DNA of 64,000 nucleotides from Phlebiopsis flavidoalba (GCA_035772785.1 JAOCPU010000030.1:310001-374000), one strand, 5' to 3'. Positions 11,772 through 23,796 are shown, counted from the first letter of the stretch. Notes: generated from the sequence alone by a model not told the origin. Translations and numbers: made by a program.

Positions 11772-12410
11772 TCACAGAAGGCTAGGAAGCACTGATTGTA
11801 TACTGGTAATACTAGGATGAAGCCCATCCTCAGGGGGGACCAGCTTTTGAGTGATGACCAGTTCAATCCACCTTCGACAGTCAAAACACCTCCGCGTTCT
11901 CATGATTCAAGATAAGCTTGTCGTCTACCAATACAGCCGTATCCCTTATAGCCTGACAGGAGATTAGGTTGGCTTTCGGAGTTAGAGACAGTCTTGTAGA
12001 GGCTGTACCTGCTTGAGAGCATCGATCTCATCCTTCTTGAGGCTCTCCGATGATAACGCCTCCGTAGCAGTTTCTGGAGCCACCGACATTGATAAACTCC
12101 CTGATATGCGAGCATCGAGCCACCTACAACGTGAGCCGGAATATCACCTGAAGATCGACCAGTCATATCGCCACACTTTAGAAACGTAGCTATTTACTCA
12201 CCCTGGGCGGGTGTGTCGGTCGGTTGTTGGCCTGCCAGAGGATGCGCCACTCCTGGCTGGCCTTGTCCTCCTCGATGGCGACCAAGGCTAGGTGAAATCC
12301 AGCAACATGCTTCGGGTCTAATGGATCGAAGAAACCCGCAAGAGGGCGCGAGTATTGGACAACAGCGATCCGAGAGGTCTTTTGACTGAGAGAAGATCTT
12401 CTTCAACATA
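11772..12410 (-). CDS. Unrecognised protein, possible intracellular hypothetical (frameshifted)
   Basis: A minus-strand gene is suggested by exon-like stretches joined by good splice signals. They read RIAVVQYSRPLAGFFDPLDP, then HVAGFHLALVAIEEDKASQE, then WRILWQANNRPTHPP (about 12380-12205), followed by GTGAGT. Later, ATEALSSESLKKDEIDALKQ ends at a GTACAG...TGTCAG intron. The next exon reads AIRDTAVLVDDKLILNHENA and continues in another frame as DCRRWIELVITQKLVPPEDG, stopping at 11772. The first open frame starts at 12410 (MLKKIFSQSK) but is out of phase with the next stretch. I do not recognise the family, and I see no signal peptide or membrane segment. Coding character is good; start and exact exons are uncertain. 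Confidence 0.45.
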
Positions 12411-12839
12411 GTGGAGTGTGTGTGTGTGGGGGGGGGGATTGAAGGGTTCTATCACAGGTCGTTTATTTATTTATACCTAGTCTCGGCGCCAGACGACCTT
12501 CGGAGGGACTCCGAACTAGTACTTTGAGAATGGGAGCCCTGCAGAGCATTGTTCTTGTCACGTGTCACCCACGTTGCTGGTGGCCATCTTGTACGGAGCC
12601 ACCGCCTCGGCTGCCTTGTAAAAACAGCAAAAACAGCCCGTACGAGTCTACGAGATAGGAAAGGAAATTGGCACAACAGTGGAAAAGTTCACAGAAGGGC
12701 AGCATGAAACTGCCTCGAAGTGAGGCCAGTGACTTTTGTTCATTCACTCGGATAGCGTAAGATGTTTGGACTCGGAGTACATAATAATCTCTGAGTCCAT
12801 GGTCCCCTTATCGTTCTCCGGACAGTCCACAAGACCTAC

Positions 12840-13953
12840 CTAGAAGGCACCTTCTATCCTATCAGTTATTCGACGGTCCGTACGCAGGTCCTGAGAATAG
12901 TCTTCTGGGACAATGCTCTCTATCGCTTGTTGCCATTCGCTAGGCTTTATGCCAGGACAATACAACGCCTTAACGACTTCCCAGTACTCAGGTAGCCACC
13001 CAGAAATCCTCCCAGTCAATGATCCCCGTAACACGATCTCCGCTGACCATGATATTCCTAGGCGTGAAGTCCCCATGTGTGAAGACAATGGCGATGGTCA
13101 TCACGCATCTCGGCTCTGATGTCTTGCAGCTCCGTCTCCAAGATCCATCGAGTTGCCTCTTGAACAAGGAAGATCGTTGAACTCTTTCTCGGAGGGAAAT
13201 GGGCCACACGGCGGTGACCTCCTTGAGCGTATACGGCCGTCGCTAAAGCGGCTTGCCGTAGACAGAGCATATGGTGCCTGGTGGAACGCAGGGAGGGGGG
13301 GAGAGGGTGCGTAACTCCTTCAAAAAAAGGGTGAAGCTGCGCTATTATGCTGCTACGCTGTTCCGTGTGAGGTGATAGGAGCTTCCATTGGAACCTTGAG
13401 GTGTCGCCTTCCACGCGCCTCATAACACCAGCGCACTTGTAGCGTGTATTGGTACCCGCTTCCAACTGCTGACAGCAACACGCGAGGGACGGGTATAGAT
13501 GTGTGTTGGCACAGCGACAAGGGAAGCGGAGAGCGTCCCGCCTCAGGCCATATCCATCTCTTTTGACCTTGATAACGCATTTGAAAGGGAAAGGCGTAAC
13601 ACAACGGGGTAATGGGTCAACGAAAACGTCGATATAGTGAGATGTATAGTCTGAAGCAGGAGACTAGAGTAGAATCAACTGTACACATAACATTAGCGTC
13701 ATTTTTGCTGGGTAGACACGCCTTACTTATGCCGGCAAACATCTTCAGATTTTGGGGGGAGACGTGACGAAGAAGCCGTCGGGGCCGATTCAGAGGTTCG
13801 ACTTGTAGAATAGGCGCTCACACTGGCCGTAAGCACCGTGACGGAGTTCCCAGTTTGGAAGGTTTATGTCAGCCGCCGACTTATTTCCGTCTGCAAACGC
13901 TTTCGCCATGGCGTCCTCAATTCTAAAAGCAGAAGCAGTACAATACTGTCCAT
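12840..13953 (-). CDS. Aminoglycoside phosphotransferase (APH/kinase fold)-like protein, copy A, broken
   Basis: Protein with an APH-type kinase domain; these enzymes phosphorylate small molecules or act as choline-kinase-like proteins. The catalytic loop is recognisable as HGDFTPRNIMV followed by GIIDWE (about 13080-13010): the first Asp is the usual catalytic base and the second the metal-binding Asp. Upstream are SIPVPRVLLSAVGSGYQYTL (about 13510-13450) and EATRWILETELQDIRAEMRD (about 13165-13105). I start it at the ATG at 13953 (MDSIVLLLL), shared with copy B at 55094, and end it at the TAG at 12840-12842. The frame shifts repeatedly. The 1.1-1.2 kb block, from about 14061 to six bases past the stop, recurs inverted at about 54985-56183. 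Substrate unknown. Confidence 0.65.
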
Positions 13954-15002
13954 GAACTGTGATTCAAAGCAAAGGACCTTGTCTTGCGTATTGCGAGCTA
14001 GATCGATCTCAATGCGCAGAAGACGGGAGAAGCACCCATCGGTTGTGTGGATGTTAGGCACAAAAAACTACGTCCAAGTTTTCAGCATCTTTACAAGAAT
14101 TCATGATTTGAATCTACCACGGACCTTCTCATGTATCCGATGATCAGACGCCTCACCTGGGACCGTGGCTCACGACCTGAGGGAATTTGAAGGCCCGGAG
14201 CCTGATATCCATCGCTCACAGTTTCGACCTCAAGAAAGAATCAGCTGCAATCCGGAGGCTTTTGGGTGTTGCCACGTGTTTAGACACATTCTCAGTGATC
14301 AGTTGAGTTCCTAGATTTATCTTTCATGACACGGCTCTACTCAAAAAGACCTTCGTGAACTACAAACGACCGTCAATGTATAGTGATTGAGCACTTCGCC
14401 TGCGCCTCTGTTTGATAGCTATAGCGCAGGACACTACTTTCATCAGATTACAGGCTATCTAAAGTCGGACGACAAGCACGATTATCGGCAGTTAGAACGC
14501 CGTTCTCTCCCAAATGAACAAGCTCTCGCTGCTCTCGCTGCTCGCGCTGTAAGATATGAAACTAATGCTAGTGATCGCACCCAAACTGACACATTAACAC
14601 GTTCGTGTCCAGGGGTGCCACCTGAGGGCCCCTTTTATTTCTAACACTGCCTTGAGAGCGGTCGCTGCCAGAACAGACGTGTGCGTATCGAAGCCCAGCG
14701 GTATCAAAACAAATCACAACAAGAATAGGTGAGTGGCTACATGACACGCGACTCTCACATGGAAACCACTCGTTGTGTATTTTATCTGACATTCAATTAG
14801 GCTCCACACACTGTGAAAAAATCAGCGCCGAGCCGACGACGCCCCCGAACCTCATTGAGTCTAGGGGTCGGGGACGCCTGCGCCTGACACAGGCTAGCTT
14901 CCGTCATGAGAGGTACGAAGGTACACCCGATTACTGTGTGTGAGCGTGAAGGTATAATGCTCACTACCTGGATAATTTTGCAGAAATAGTCGAAACAAAA
15001 CC
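13954..15002. other. Interval before a small putative secreted-protein gene
   Basis: About the first 100 bases (to about 14060) still belong to the block shared with 54985-55094. The rest has no recognisable gene. An open stretch at 14387-14644 (+) is unassigned. Confidence 0.35.
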
Positions 15003-15010
15003 TATAAAAA
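15003..15010 (+). promoter_or_regulatory. TATA box
   Basis: TATAAAAA followed by a pyrimidine-rich leader, 96 bases before an ATG at 15099. Confidence 0.4.
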
Positions 15011-15098
15011 GTCTCGCGCTCAGGCATAGTCCCTCAAGTGCTCAGCGCTCCTCTGCTCCCTCACAGTCCTCCTCCCACACCCCCGAACAACTCTTGCA

Positions 15099-15420
15099 AT
15101 GAATTTCCTCCCCTCACCCTCGCCGCTCCCCTGACTGCTATTACTAAACATATCACACGCCACAACAGGCACAACGTGTATCTCCTTGCCGGACGTATAT
15201 CATCTGACTCGTGTTCAGGGACTCAAAGGCCGTTGTTTACCCAAGTCTCTAGTCGAATGTAAACTTTCAACGGTACACATGTGCCAACCACCAGCAGCCT
15301 TCCTCCGTCACCTATTCTGCTGTTCACGGGGTTTTCCCGCAGATCCCACCACTCGGACCTCCATCTTAAGTAAGCTCGATTCCAGAAAGCTAATATAACA
15401 CACAGTCCAGTCGTACAACA
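15099..15420 (+). CDS. Possible small secreted protein
   Basis: An ATG at 15099 sits at a normal distance from a TATA box and is followed, after one frame slip, by a hydrophobic PLTLAAPLTAITK stretch that could be a signal peptide. Downstream (about 15185-15420) the plus strand reads as Ser/Thr/Gln-rich low-complexity sequence. It converges on the end of serine carboxypeptidase copy 2 and nearly overlaps it. No family recognised, and splice sites could not be fixed; this is a tentative call. Confidence 0.25.
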
Positions 15421-15460
15421 GCTCATAGCATCACAAGTCCGTCCAGTCATACACAGCACA

Positions 15461-18400
15461 TTACCACAGTCCACGACCACTCAAGCTTACAGCAACGCCA
15501 GCACCAACAACCAACCACCACGCACCAACGACCCCAACACTCAACGCCCACGTCACCTCCCACACCGCCCCGACAATTCGCCCCGCTCCCTCCCCCACCA
15601 CTCCCCCCCGTCGACGCGCTCGCCGTCAGGGCAACGCACTAAAACTGCCACTGACGCTCGTACCCAGTAGCCGTCGCAATGAAGCTCCTTCCAACTGCGC
15701 ATCGTCGCCAGAACGGGTACGTAAACGGCTCTGCGTCGCGGGCACCGAAACACCGGACGGAAGATGCCGCAGTCCTGGTCGGGCCATGGACGAGGCGCCG
15801 CGAGGAGCGTGTCGCGTTCTCGCCGCCGCACGACGCGCCGGGCCGTTGGTGCGTTCGTCACTTGCGGCCGAGGGGTGCTGTTCCACGATATGAAGTCGGC
15901 TGCGTGCGAGGCTGAAGGCCTGTCACGTGGGGTGAGTAAGGGGAGGGAAGGCGGAGGGAGAAGGGACTCTCGTACGCGCCCGGCTGTTGTTGCGGGACGA
16001 GCCGTGACCTGCGCCTTTGACGAGGACGAGAAGGTCCAGTTGCGTTTCCTGGTGCACTTTACGCCCGCGAAGGCTGCCGTCGTCGCCGGTCCAGGGCGTC
16101 GCGGGGTGGGCGGGTGAAGCCTTGGATCCCGCCAAAGGTCGTATTCTAGCGAAATCATTCAATCAGCTTTCCGTTTTTTTTTTCTTTGGCAGGGGGAGGA
16201 TGGGGGTGTACCTGGATGGACGACCTCCGATCCGGTATGCGCAACAAGACTATCATCATTCCCGAATGAGTATTCAACACTCGTACACCCCGCGCGGGGA
16301 CGTCGCGTTCGTCGCGAGCTCCGTCAAGAACGCCATAGGCGCCAGTTCACTGCGGGTCGATACCACCATATTCTTGCTGCCTACCCCAAAGTCACGCACA
16401 TGAAAGGATGAGAGGGGGGAAGGAGGACATACCGAAGGGTGTGTAGTGTGATGCTCTCCGAACCAGTTCTTGCTCGTGGCGCATGTAGTCGCCGCGGCGT
16501 GACGAGGTCACCTACGTCGTCGCCTCGTCTTCAGCCCCCTGCCCAAAGAAAAAGAAAAAGAAAAAGCAAAGGAACAAACTGTTGAGGAAGCACAACCCCG
16601 CATCTGATTCGCCTCCGGATCCAACGCATCCGGCACCTGATTAAAAGTTCGAAGCCCCGCCTGCGTATGTCCCTCTACAGCGCCCCATCAACATTCCCAC
16701 GCACGAGACAGAAAGCGAGGCGGTAGAAAAAACGCACTCCACGGCGCCGAAGAAATTCATAGACGCATAGTCAATCACTCTCAAAATAGAGATCTAGCCA
16801 CTGAACATGGTAAGAGCCACGGGTATCCCGATTCTCACCATTCGCGCTGGCCTGCCAAATCGCGTTTTCCACGCCCTCGCGCCGCTCCAGCACGACGACA
16901 TCATCATCGCGTTCGCGAGCGCGCAGTTGCCTGCTTGAGCAGCGCCGTGACGGCCTTGGAAGGCTGCGGCGCGCGTGCGTTTCCGGTCGAGAGTCGGGGA
17001 GTGCGGTGGCCGTCCGCCCTCATCGGATGGTGCGGAAGGGCGGGTGGAGCGTCGGGAAGTGGCCCCCGGTTTGGGGGTACGGGTTAGGTTCAGGTAAGTC
17101 GTAGCCGCATATGGTGTGGTGGTCCTACTGCATCTTGTCAGCTGTCAGTCTCGAATTAAAGGGGGAAGAGACGAACTGTTCTTTTGAAGTATGGGTCGAA
17201 CACTTGCTGAAATCGGGTGCGTAGCCGATGAGCTGAGGATATAGTCTCGAGCGTCAGTGACTCTAGCGGGATGTATTAGTCTAATGAGAGAAGGGGGGAC
17301 AGAGAAGGCGGCGTACGGTAGGGATGTGAGGGTCCTCGAGACACACTTCACCGGGCCCGATGGTGTGGCAACGTCGCCGATTGCGATGGATGAGAGTGTT
17401 GCACTGGCTGCGGGTTGGAGGCTCCGAAGATCGCTTTGGTAATGTACGGCTGTTTCCCCTGCCCCGTTACAACATAGCGTGCCATTGAGAAAGTGGAGGA
17501 AGATGACGAACGATGTAAGTCCCCGCGTAGCTCTCGCCGGTGATGTGGAGAGGCCGCGTTTGAAATGAGGTTGTCGGGAAAAGTTACTTTGACCAGGTTC
17601 GTGAGGAAGTTGAGCCTGTGAGGGTGTTAGTGGCTTTAGAGAAGGGAGGGAGAGAACGTACGAAAGTCTTCGCCGACTTGTTCTTCGTCGTCGACTGGCA
17701 GAGATGTCAGTACGAGGTTTGTTGAGATTAATGTAGACGTACGTCGTAGCCGTAGCCGGCTTCGGCGGTCGACGCATGTCTAGAAGCCGGTACCGTGGCT
17801 GAGAGAGCTCTGGTTAGGAATAGGTAAGGGGTGGTGCAGAAGATAGCGTACACAGGCTGGTCGACCCAGACGTAGTCCGCAATCGTTGTTCCATCTAAAG
17901 TTGTTTCGCAAACCCACCGCATTATATGTTGTTGGGCGCCACATGAAATATGGCCGTTCCTTTACACGAGAAAATTATCAAGCACAACTTCGAAATAATA
18001 CATAGTGCATATACTCACACATACCTCGAAAAACAGCTCGCCATCAAGCTCGACGAGCCGGGGGTCTACACAAAATGAGCGCATATAACGCAACTGTGAG
18101 AGCGCTACTACGCACCCGCCATTGAGCCAAATGCCCACAAAGGCTCCTCGCGCTTTGGGCGGGTCGAAAACAAGACCCGTTCTGCTTCTCAAAAAGCCCA
18201 GAAGAAGAGGGCGTGTCGTTGGGGTGATTTGGGCGGTAGAGTCGTGACGGTAATGCTGCCCGCCCAGTTACGCTGCAGCGGGGAACGTGACATTTGTCAG
18301 CTCGCGTTCAACCTGGTAGTCTACACCATCGTCAGTCAGAACGGATTGTATGCGCGACGAGGAGGACGCACAGGACTGCCAGGCGGGGCTAAAGTCGTCC

Positions 18401-18510
18401 CCGACGGTTTGCCGGGTAGTCTTGCGGCCAGCTGTTTCTCGACTTGCGCGCGCACACGAGCGCGATGCCCGCGACGAGGTGCCCACGATGGCTCTTGGAG
18501 GTCCGCGCAT
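15461..18510 (-). CDS. Serine carboxypeptidase S10, copy 2 (frameshifted)
   Basis: Full-length paralogue of copy 3 on the minus strand. In order: NSWPQDYPA (about 18450) and ELTNVTFPAA (about 18300), matching copy 3's SWPQDYPGK and NVTFP; GAFVGIWLNGG (about 18145); TIADYVWVDQPVYA (about 17885); a TAEAGYGYD block; IAIGD (about 17390); HSGMMIVLL plus VAHTGSE fragments of the catalytic-Asp region (about 16280); RNWTF and the catalytic His region LVPQQQPE (about 16040-15950); and SATMRSW (about 15700). The catalytic Ser motif itself could not be read cleanly. The C-terminus contains a hydrophobic stretch (WALSVGVVGAWWLVVGAG), stopping at 15461, like the short hydrophobic tail of copy 3. I start it at the ATG at 18510. 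Long segments between 16400 and 17100 are hard to align, so this copy is the most decayed. Confidence 0.65.
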
Positions 18511-18550
18511 GATTGGGAGTCGTGGTTGACCCTCCTCGCACCATCGCAGT

Positions 18551-18558
18551 CTTATATA
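18551..18558 (-). promoter_or_regulatory. TATA box of serine carboxypeptidase copy 2
   Basis: Minus-strand TATATAAG, about 41 bases before the ATG at 18510. Copy 3 has TATATAA 53 bases before its ATG, so the promoter layout is conserved between paralogues. Confidence 0.5.
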
Positions 18559-19692
18559 CAGGCCCACGACGCGCGAACGAAGGGAGACAGGCTGGGCATG
18601 GGAATAGAGCAGACAGCATCAGAGATGGCAGAAGCCCGCTGCCCCTCTGCAGGACAGGCTTCGATCGTCGTTGCGCAGACTGGCTACACCGATGCGCCAC
18701 TAATTATCGCTTTGTGCCTAGTCGGCAAACGCAATAGCGCGAGTTCATATGGTGGTCAGTATGGGTGTAGGCAACATTACAACATACATTCACGCGCTGG
18801 AGGATATTGTGTTGCGGGTCAATTGAGGGAGAACAAGCAACTGAGCGTTGACGCGTCAATAGCGAAGCACGGATGCAGAGTGTCCAGCCCCTGTCCGCAT
18901 GCCGCAAACGAGCCCTCTCCGTGGGACAGCCGTCCTTCCCACGGTCATTTCCACAACCACCCTTCGCGGCAGAGAGCCCTGCAGCGCGTCCGGGCTCAGC
19001 GGTGCAGGGGGGGGGGACAACACACCATACGCGGACGCGCATTCGCACAAACGCGCCCCGCCTCAGACAAAGAACAGCCAGCAGTTGCTCGGAAAAGTGT
19101 TGCTGCAGGCTGCTCCGTGGGTCGGCGGGCGCGAGGGGCGATCCGAGGGTCATGCGCCTGAAGCGTCCACCAGTGCCGTCGCTGCTTATGCAGGGTGCCG
19201 CATATTGACAAAGAGGGGGCTGGTCATCCTCTCGTCATGCATCTGTCTATCACGAAGATGTCTCCTCGTCAGCTTTGCAATCGAAGCGCAAAAGGTTAGA
19301 GGACGTACGCGTGGTATGACCGTGGGTTTGGTAGCAGGTGATCAAACCACTTTAAATACCCTCGTGGGGCTCCCACGGACGTAGCGTACGAGTGATCTCA
19401 ACACTCGTTTGTGTATGTCACTCGCCACCATCAATGTCGAGTCCCGTGCGGCTGCCCTGAAATTGACCAGATCCAAGGGGAATACCGACGTGTCAGTCGA
19501 ACATCGGGCTGCACGGGTCGGGCCCAGTAGTGAGACATGTTGAATGCTCTGGGATGCTCAGATTGGGAAATAAAGTGGGATGTGTTCATACAAATACACA
19601 CCAGTCCCGCAATGATACACGAGAAGCGAAAGACAGAGACCACGCACCGCGGGCTCATGGGCCGAATAGTCCAATTTCGCTGTGGCAACAAA
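18559..19692. other. Interval between carboxypeptidase copy 2 and RPT4
   Basis: No conserved gene. The long open frame at 18229-19161 (+) overlaps the carboxypeptidase antisense and then runs into GC-rich intergenic sequence; it matches nothing. A run of eight G lies near 19009-19016. Confidence 0.4.
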
Positions 19693-21150
19693 TCAGGCAC
19701 CCATACGCCGAAGAGACAAGAAAAAAGCGTGCACTGACTCTCGTGCTTCTTCGGCCTCTGCAACCTTCCTCGCCGCCTTGGTCAAATCTCCCTGGATTGC
19801 AATACTCCCGATCGTCCCGAATCGCAAACATGCCCGCCTCGGTGACGACGTTTGCGAAGTGTCCGCGCCGTTGAACCCGTCCGAGAGCTTCACGATCGCT
19901 TCGTAGTCGATCTCGCCGTGCTTGTTCACCGGCTGTGCGTGTATCTTCAGGATCTCTCGAGCCGCGCCTGCTCGTTTGGGGCAGCGGGGGGGGGGGGGGG
20001 GGGATCTCGATCTTGCGGTCCAGCCGCCCGTGGGCAGCAGCAGCGCGGGGTCCAGTGTGTCCGGCCGGTTCGTCGCCATGATGAGCTCTTCGTGCGTCCG
20101 AGCGAGTCGAAGCCGTCCATTTGGTTCAGCATGCTGCAGCCTGCCTTCAGCATTTATTACAGTTAATGGTAACAGCGCACGCACCTCCATGAGCGTTCTC
20201 TGAATCTCGCGATCCGGCACAGCGATCGTGACACGCTCCGAGAACCTGCGCCCACCAATGGCGTCGATCTCGGAGTCCATAAGATGACACAGAGTAGGGA
20301 CACAGCGGCTCGTGCTCGCGCGCATAGCCAAACATCTTCGCGCACGACGCGCGCGCTGAAAATCGCCAATGTACTTGTCCACGATCGCGCTCGCGACGAG
20401 ACAGCTTTGAGGAAGTTCGTGTTCAGGCGTCGCCGCCACCGCGCGCGCGAGCAGCGTCTTACCCGTCCGCCGGCGGCCCGTACAGCAGCACGCCCTTGGG
20501 CGGCTGGATCCCCACGCGCGTGAAAACAGCTCCGAGGTTCAGCAGCGGGAGCTCGATCACCTGCCGCCCTGTCAGCTCCACCACACAAGAGAAAGAGGGA
20601 GAGGGTGCGTACCTCACGCAGCTCGCGCACCTGCTCGCCGAGCCCGCCGATGCCCCGCAAACGAACGCGCCGCTCGGGTCCTCGAGGCTATCAGTCTTGT
20701 ACACCATCGGATGCGAGCGCTCGCGCGGGAGGGATGCGCATGATCGTCCGCGTCGTCATGTCGAGGCTCACGCGCGTGCCCGCCTTGAGCTTCGACACAC
20801 CGGCAGCGACACGGCCGTGGAAGCTCACGAACGTACCAAGAAGCGGGTCCCCGAGGACGTGCTTTCACGATAACTGCTGGCATTGTCAGTGTTTTGTTGT
20901 AGTCTTGGAAATGAGGCACGCACAAGCGATCTCGTCCGTCGAGCTGCTTCAGAGCACCAATCAGCGTGATGGCTATCTGGCCCCACGCTCTGATAGCCTT
21001 GATGTCGTCCTCCGTGTGCGCTCGAATTCTCGCTCCAGATCCTTCAAGTGGAACCTCACTAGCACCCACTCATCAGGGCCCGAACTCTTCCCCTCAACAC
21101 GCCTACATGTCACTACACGTTCTTGATTTAGTCCATGCTCTGCGCTTCAT
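19693..21150 (-). CDS. RPT4: 26S proteasome regulatory AAA-ATPase subunit Rpt4 (frameshifted)
   Basis: One of six AAA-ATPases of the 19S cap that unfold ubiquitinated substrates. The N-terminal coiled-coil region reads [12 protein letters not shown] then TEDDIKAI (about 21055-20985). An intron ending CAG (about 20870) splits the usual RF/IVKA. Then come ASSGPRYVV-like sequence, [12 protein letters not shown] (about 20705), [19 protein letters not shown] and the Walker A region [15 protein letters not shown] (about 20515-20465). The usual GPPGTGKT reads GPPADG followed by a stop. Further down are [44 protein letters not shown], the Rpt4-specific [20 protein letters not shown], and [10 protein letters not shown] (about 19870). 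A run of 18 C on this strand (19986-20003) replaces codons for the conserved IPLP. Identity is certain; frames shift about ten times. The exact start is unresolved (ATG at 21150 is one option). Confidence 0.88.
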
Positions 21151-21774
21151 GCTGGTCGCATTTTCTCATGTTGCCAATAGACTCTAGGCTTTAGTGGGAT
21201 TGGGATTAGGGCAATAGGCGACTGATGGGGGAGCGGACCGTCTCGCGTATCTATACAGCCTTTGAGCGGGCGACGCGGCCAGCTCCATCGAGCGGTGCCT
21301 CGAGGTGGAGGATGGTTTGTGAAGACATGGTGTATGATGGGCAGGGTGTGTGTTTTGGCGGATTGACGTACGCGCGGATTAGACCGTCGCCGTAAGCCTT
21401 CACTTTAGGGTTAGGGCTGGTCAAGGGGTTTAAGTGGGGGGCGTACTTAGCTAAGGCAGAAAACTCCAATGAGGACATATTTGACGAGGGTGCGAGGGGA
21501 TGCTCAGAGATTGGGGGCAGAGACAGCTGGCGGGTATAGGGCATAACAAGGTATATACAATACATAGAACATATGTCAATGCCTCTAATGCCGCAACGTT
21601 GGGGCGAAGCGACTAGCCCGGAGCGTTCATGGTTCAACAATAGGCAAGCGTGGATAGATGTGAGAGGGCAGAAAAAAAAAAAATACGCGGTTTAAAAAAT
21701 GAAGCGTCCCATGTACAAACAGAAATACACAGGATCCCTCCTCTCGACAATAAACATTAAATGACATGGAAGGC
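21151..21774. other. Interval between RPT4 and chitin deacetylase
   Basis: Contains a minus-strand open frame (21251-21640; internal start MSSLEFSALAKYAP at about 21480) that I do not recognise. Otherwise nothing seen. Confidence 0.3.
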
Positions 21775-23796
21775 CTTACGGCAATAGCGCAGCCACCGCA
21801 CACCTCGACAACGCCGGGCGACAACCGGCACGGCCGTACGCGGGCGCGCAGGGCAGCGCCCGTTTGACAGAGCCCTCAGGCGGACTTTGAGCGCGGTCGG
21901 GCTCCTAAAAAACCGCTGGGCTCGTCAGAGCGTATTCGAAGACCAGAAGGGTGGCCGTTTTGACGTGTCTTCAGCGCAGGCATAGCGGCGTGCGCGAGGG
22001 TAATTGTCGGCATAGTTCCGCATACGTCGTCTTCCTTTCGGTACAGTTCCGTCGTAGGAGATATTTCGCGCACTCTGGTAACTGATCGGCTTGAGCTGTT
22101 TGGTGTGGAGGTCAGAAATGCCCCCCACTGTCAGTCTAGCTGAGCGAAATATATAGGAGAAGACGAACAGTTGAAGGGCGGGTTTGTGCGTCTGGGCGGT
22201 CGTTATAAAGCGTGCTAGGCCCATTGCGCGAGGTCGGACCGGTGATCTCGAACAGGGAATAGTTTTGCAGGGACGAATGAAAACACGGTGACTAATGCTT
22301 AGCGAAGAGTTCAGGGAGTCACTGGGCAAGAACACGGACTTACCCAGTGTCAATCTGGGACGCGTGCACCCGAGGAGGTACTGCTCACGAAGATCTCATA
22401 TTGCTGCACACCGGTGACTGTCCGCCAGCGACACGCCAGTCTGCTTCACAGATCAGTCGGTTTAATGCGACTTTTTCTTGTTATGGAAGAACGTACCGTT
22501 GGTGTCGAACTTCTGGCCAGTGGGAGTCGTAGGTCCACATGATGTGGGGTCAAGCCCATGGCCTATGGAGATGGCACGGACACGGTATATCTGCGGCGCA
22601 TGGTCAGTACGTGCGCAGGCCAGAAGCCAAAGAGACTTACCTGCGATATCACCGTAGTGTGGTGCGGACGCAATGGTTGTAGGTGTAACGCCAAGGCACG
22701 GGTCATTTGATAGATGCTCTCGCGACTCCAACCAAGCTACTAGTCAACAATTCGGCTGTGCGTTTAGTCAATGGAAGGTAAGGGGCTGCATATGAACGTG
22801 GTGTGAGCCAAGGAATACACGACGGAAGTTTTGTGGTGATTTACGTGGTGAGACCAGGTTGTGTACGGCAATCTCGTGAGCCCTTCATGTACTCTTCGAT
22901 CAGGACATTGGGACGTTCAATTGGACGCGGGAGCCAACTGCGAAGAACGTGGCACGGAGGTCCTTTTCGTCAAGGTAGTTAAGCAAGTTTCTAAATTGCC
23001 TTTATTAGTCAAAATCAAAAAGATGGTGGATCCTCCAACGCACTGGGCTGTTGAATACTACGTCAATTGTCAATCACACGACGCCACAGATGAGAACCGC
23101 ACTATAAGGGGACGGCCCATCGTCGAAGCTAACACCCCAGGTGAGGCTTGTCAGGGCACGCGAACAATATCTGTGTCGGCTGTCCCCCAACCCGCCACAC
23201 GTCCACCAGCCACGCGACTCGGCATCTGTCCTTGGCGAATTTTCCGGGTCGGTCGAGCAGTCGCCGTCCTGGGTCGGGCTCGAGGTCAGGGATGTCTGTG
23301 CCCTCGAGCTCCTTCATCCACGTCGCGACCTGCGTCGAGTTCGTCGGCGCGACGAACGTCCTGCGCGGGCCACTGGGCCCTGCACAACACGACTGTCGAC
23401 ATGTTAATTTCATGATAGAGCTAAACTTTAAGTTATGGTTACATACAGGCAGACGGGAAGCGGATGGGCGCGGCGGGGAGGTTCGAGGGCTTCGAGCCGA
23501 CGGCGTAGGTTGCGGTGACGGCAGCGGTCGTGCCAGTGGGCATACCAGAGGTGATAGAGATGCAGCGGAGGGATACCGGCGGGTGCAGTAGGGAGGTCCG
23601 TGGGGGGAGAGCCGCGCTTGTAGCCGCAGCAGTCGCGGCAGCAGAGCTCGCGGTCGCTGCGGTCGACGATGCGGCAGCGGCGACGGCGCTGGCCTGGCGG
23701 GGGAGGTGCACATTGCGGGCCATGTTGCGGTGGTTGCCATGTGCGTTGGCACCCAGCGAAGACGGCGGCGAGGACGACGGCGGCTTCGAACTTCAT
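21775..23796 (-). CDS. Chitin deacetylase, carbohydrate esterase family 4 (frameshifted)
   Basis: Removes N-acetyl groups from cell-wall chitin to give chitosan. It starts MKFEAAVVLAAVFAG (signal peptide, ATG at 23796). A Ser/Ala-rich linker precedes ITSGMPTGTTAAVTATYAVG (about 23560-23500), typical of basidiomycete CDAs. Then come TQVATWMKELEGTDIPDLEP (about 23330-23270) and the NodB motif 1 SFDDGP (23113-23130), whose second Asp is the metal ligand after the catalytic Asp. Motif 2 survives as HEIAVH and TWSHH in different frames (about 22870-22840). Motif 3 reads TPTTI plus PHYGDIAG (about 22690-22655), where RPPYGD is usual, and is followed by RVRAISIG and KFDTN. The tail has ISPTTELYRKED, an Ala/Ser/Thr-rich stretch and a hydrophobic end near 21780, consistent with a GPI-anchored enzyme. 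The end is approximate. Confidence 0.85.

Noticed and set aside
18229..19161. 310-codon open frame on the plus strand, the longest single plus-strand frame in the window
   Set aside because: Its first part is antisense to carboxypeptidase copy 2, whose protein motifs are clear on the minus strand, and the rest is Arg/Ala-rich with no family. GC-rich antisense frames of this kind are chance.
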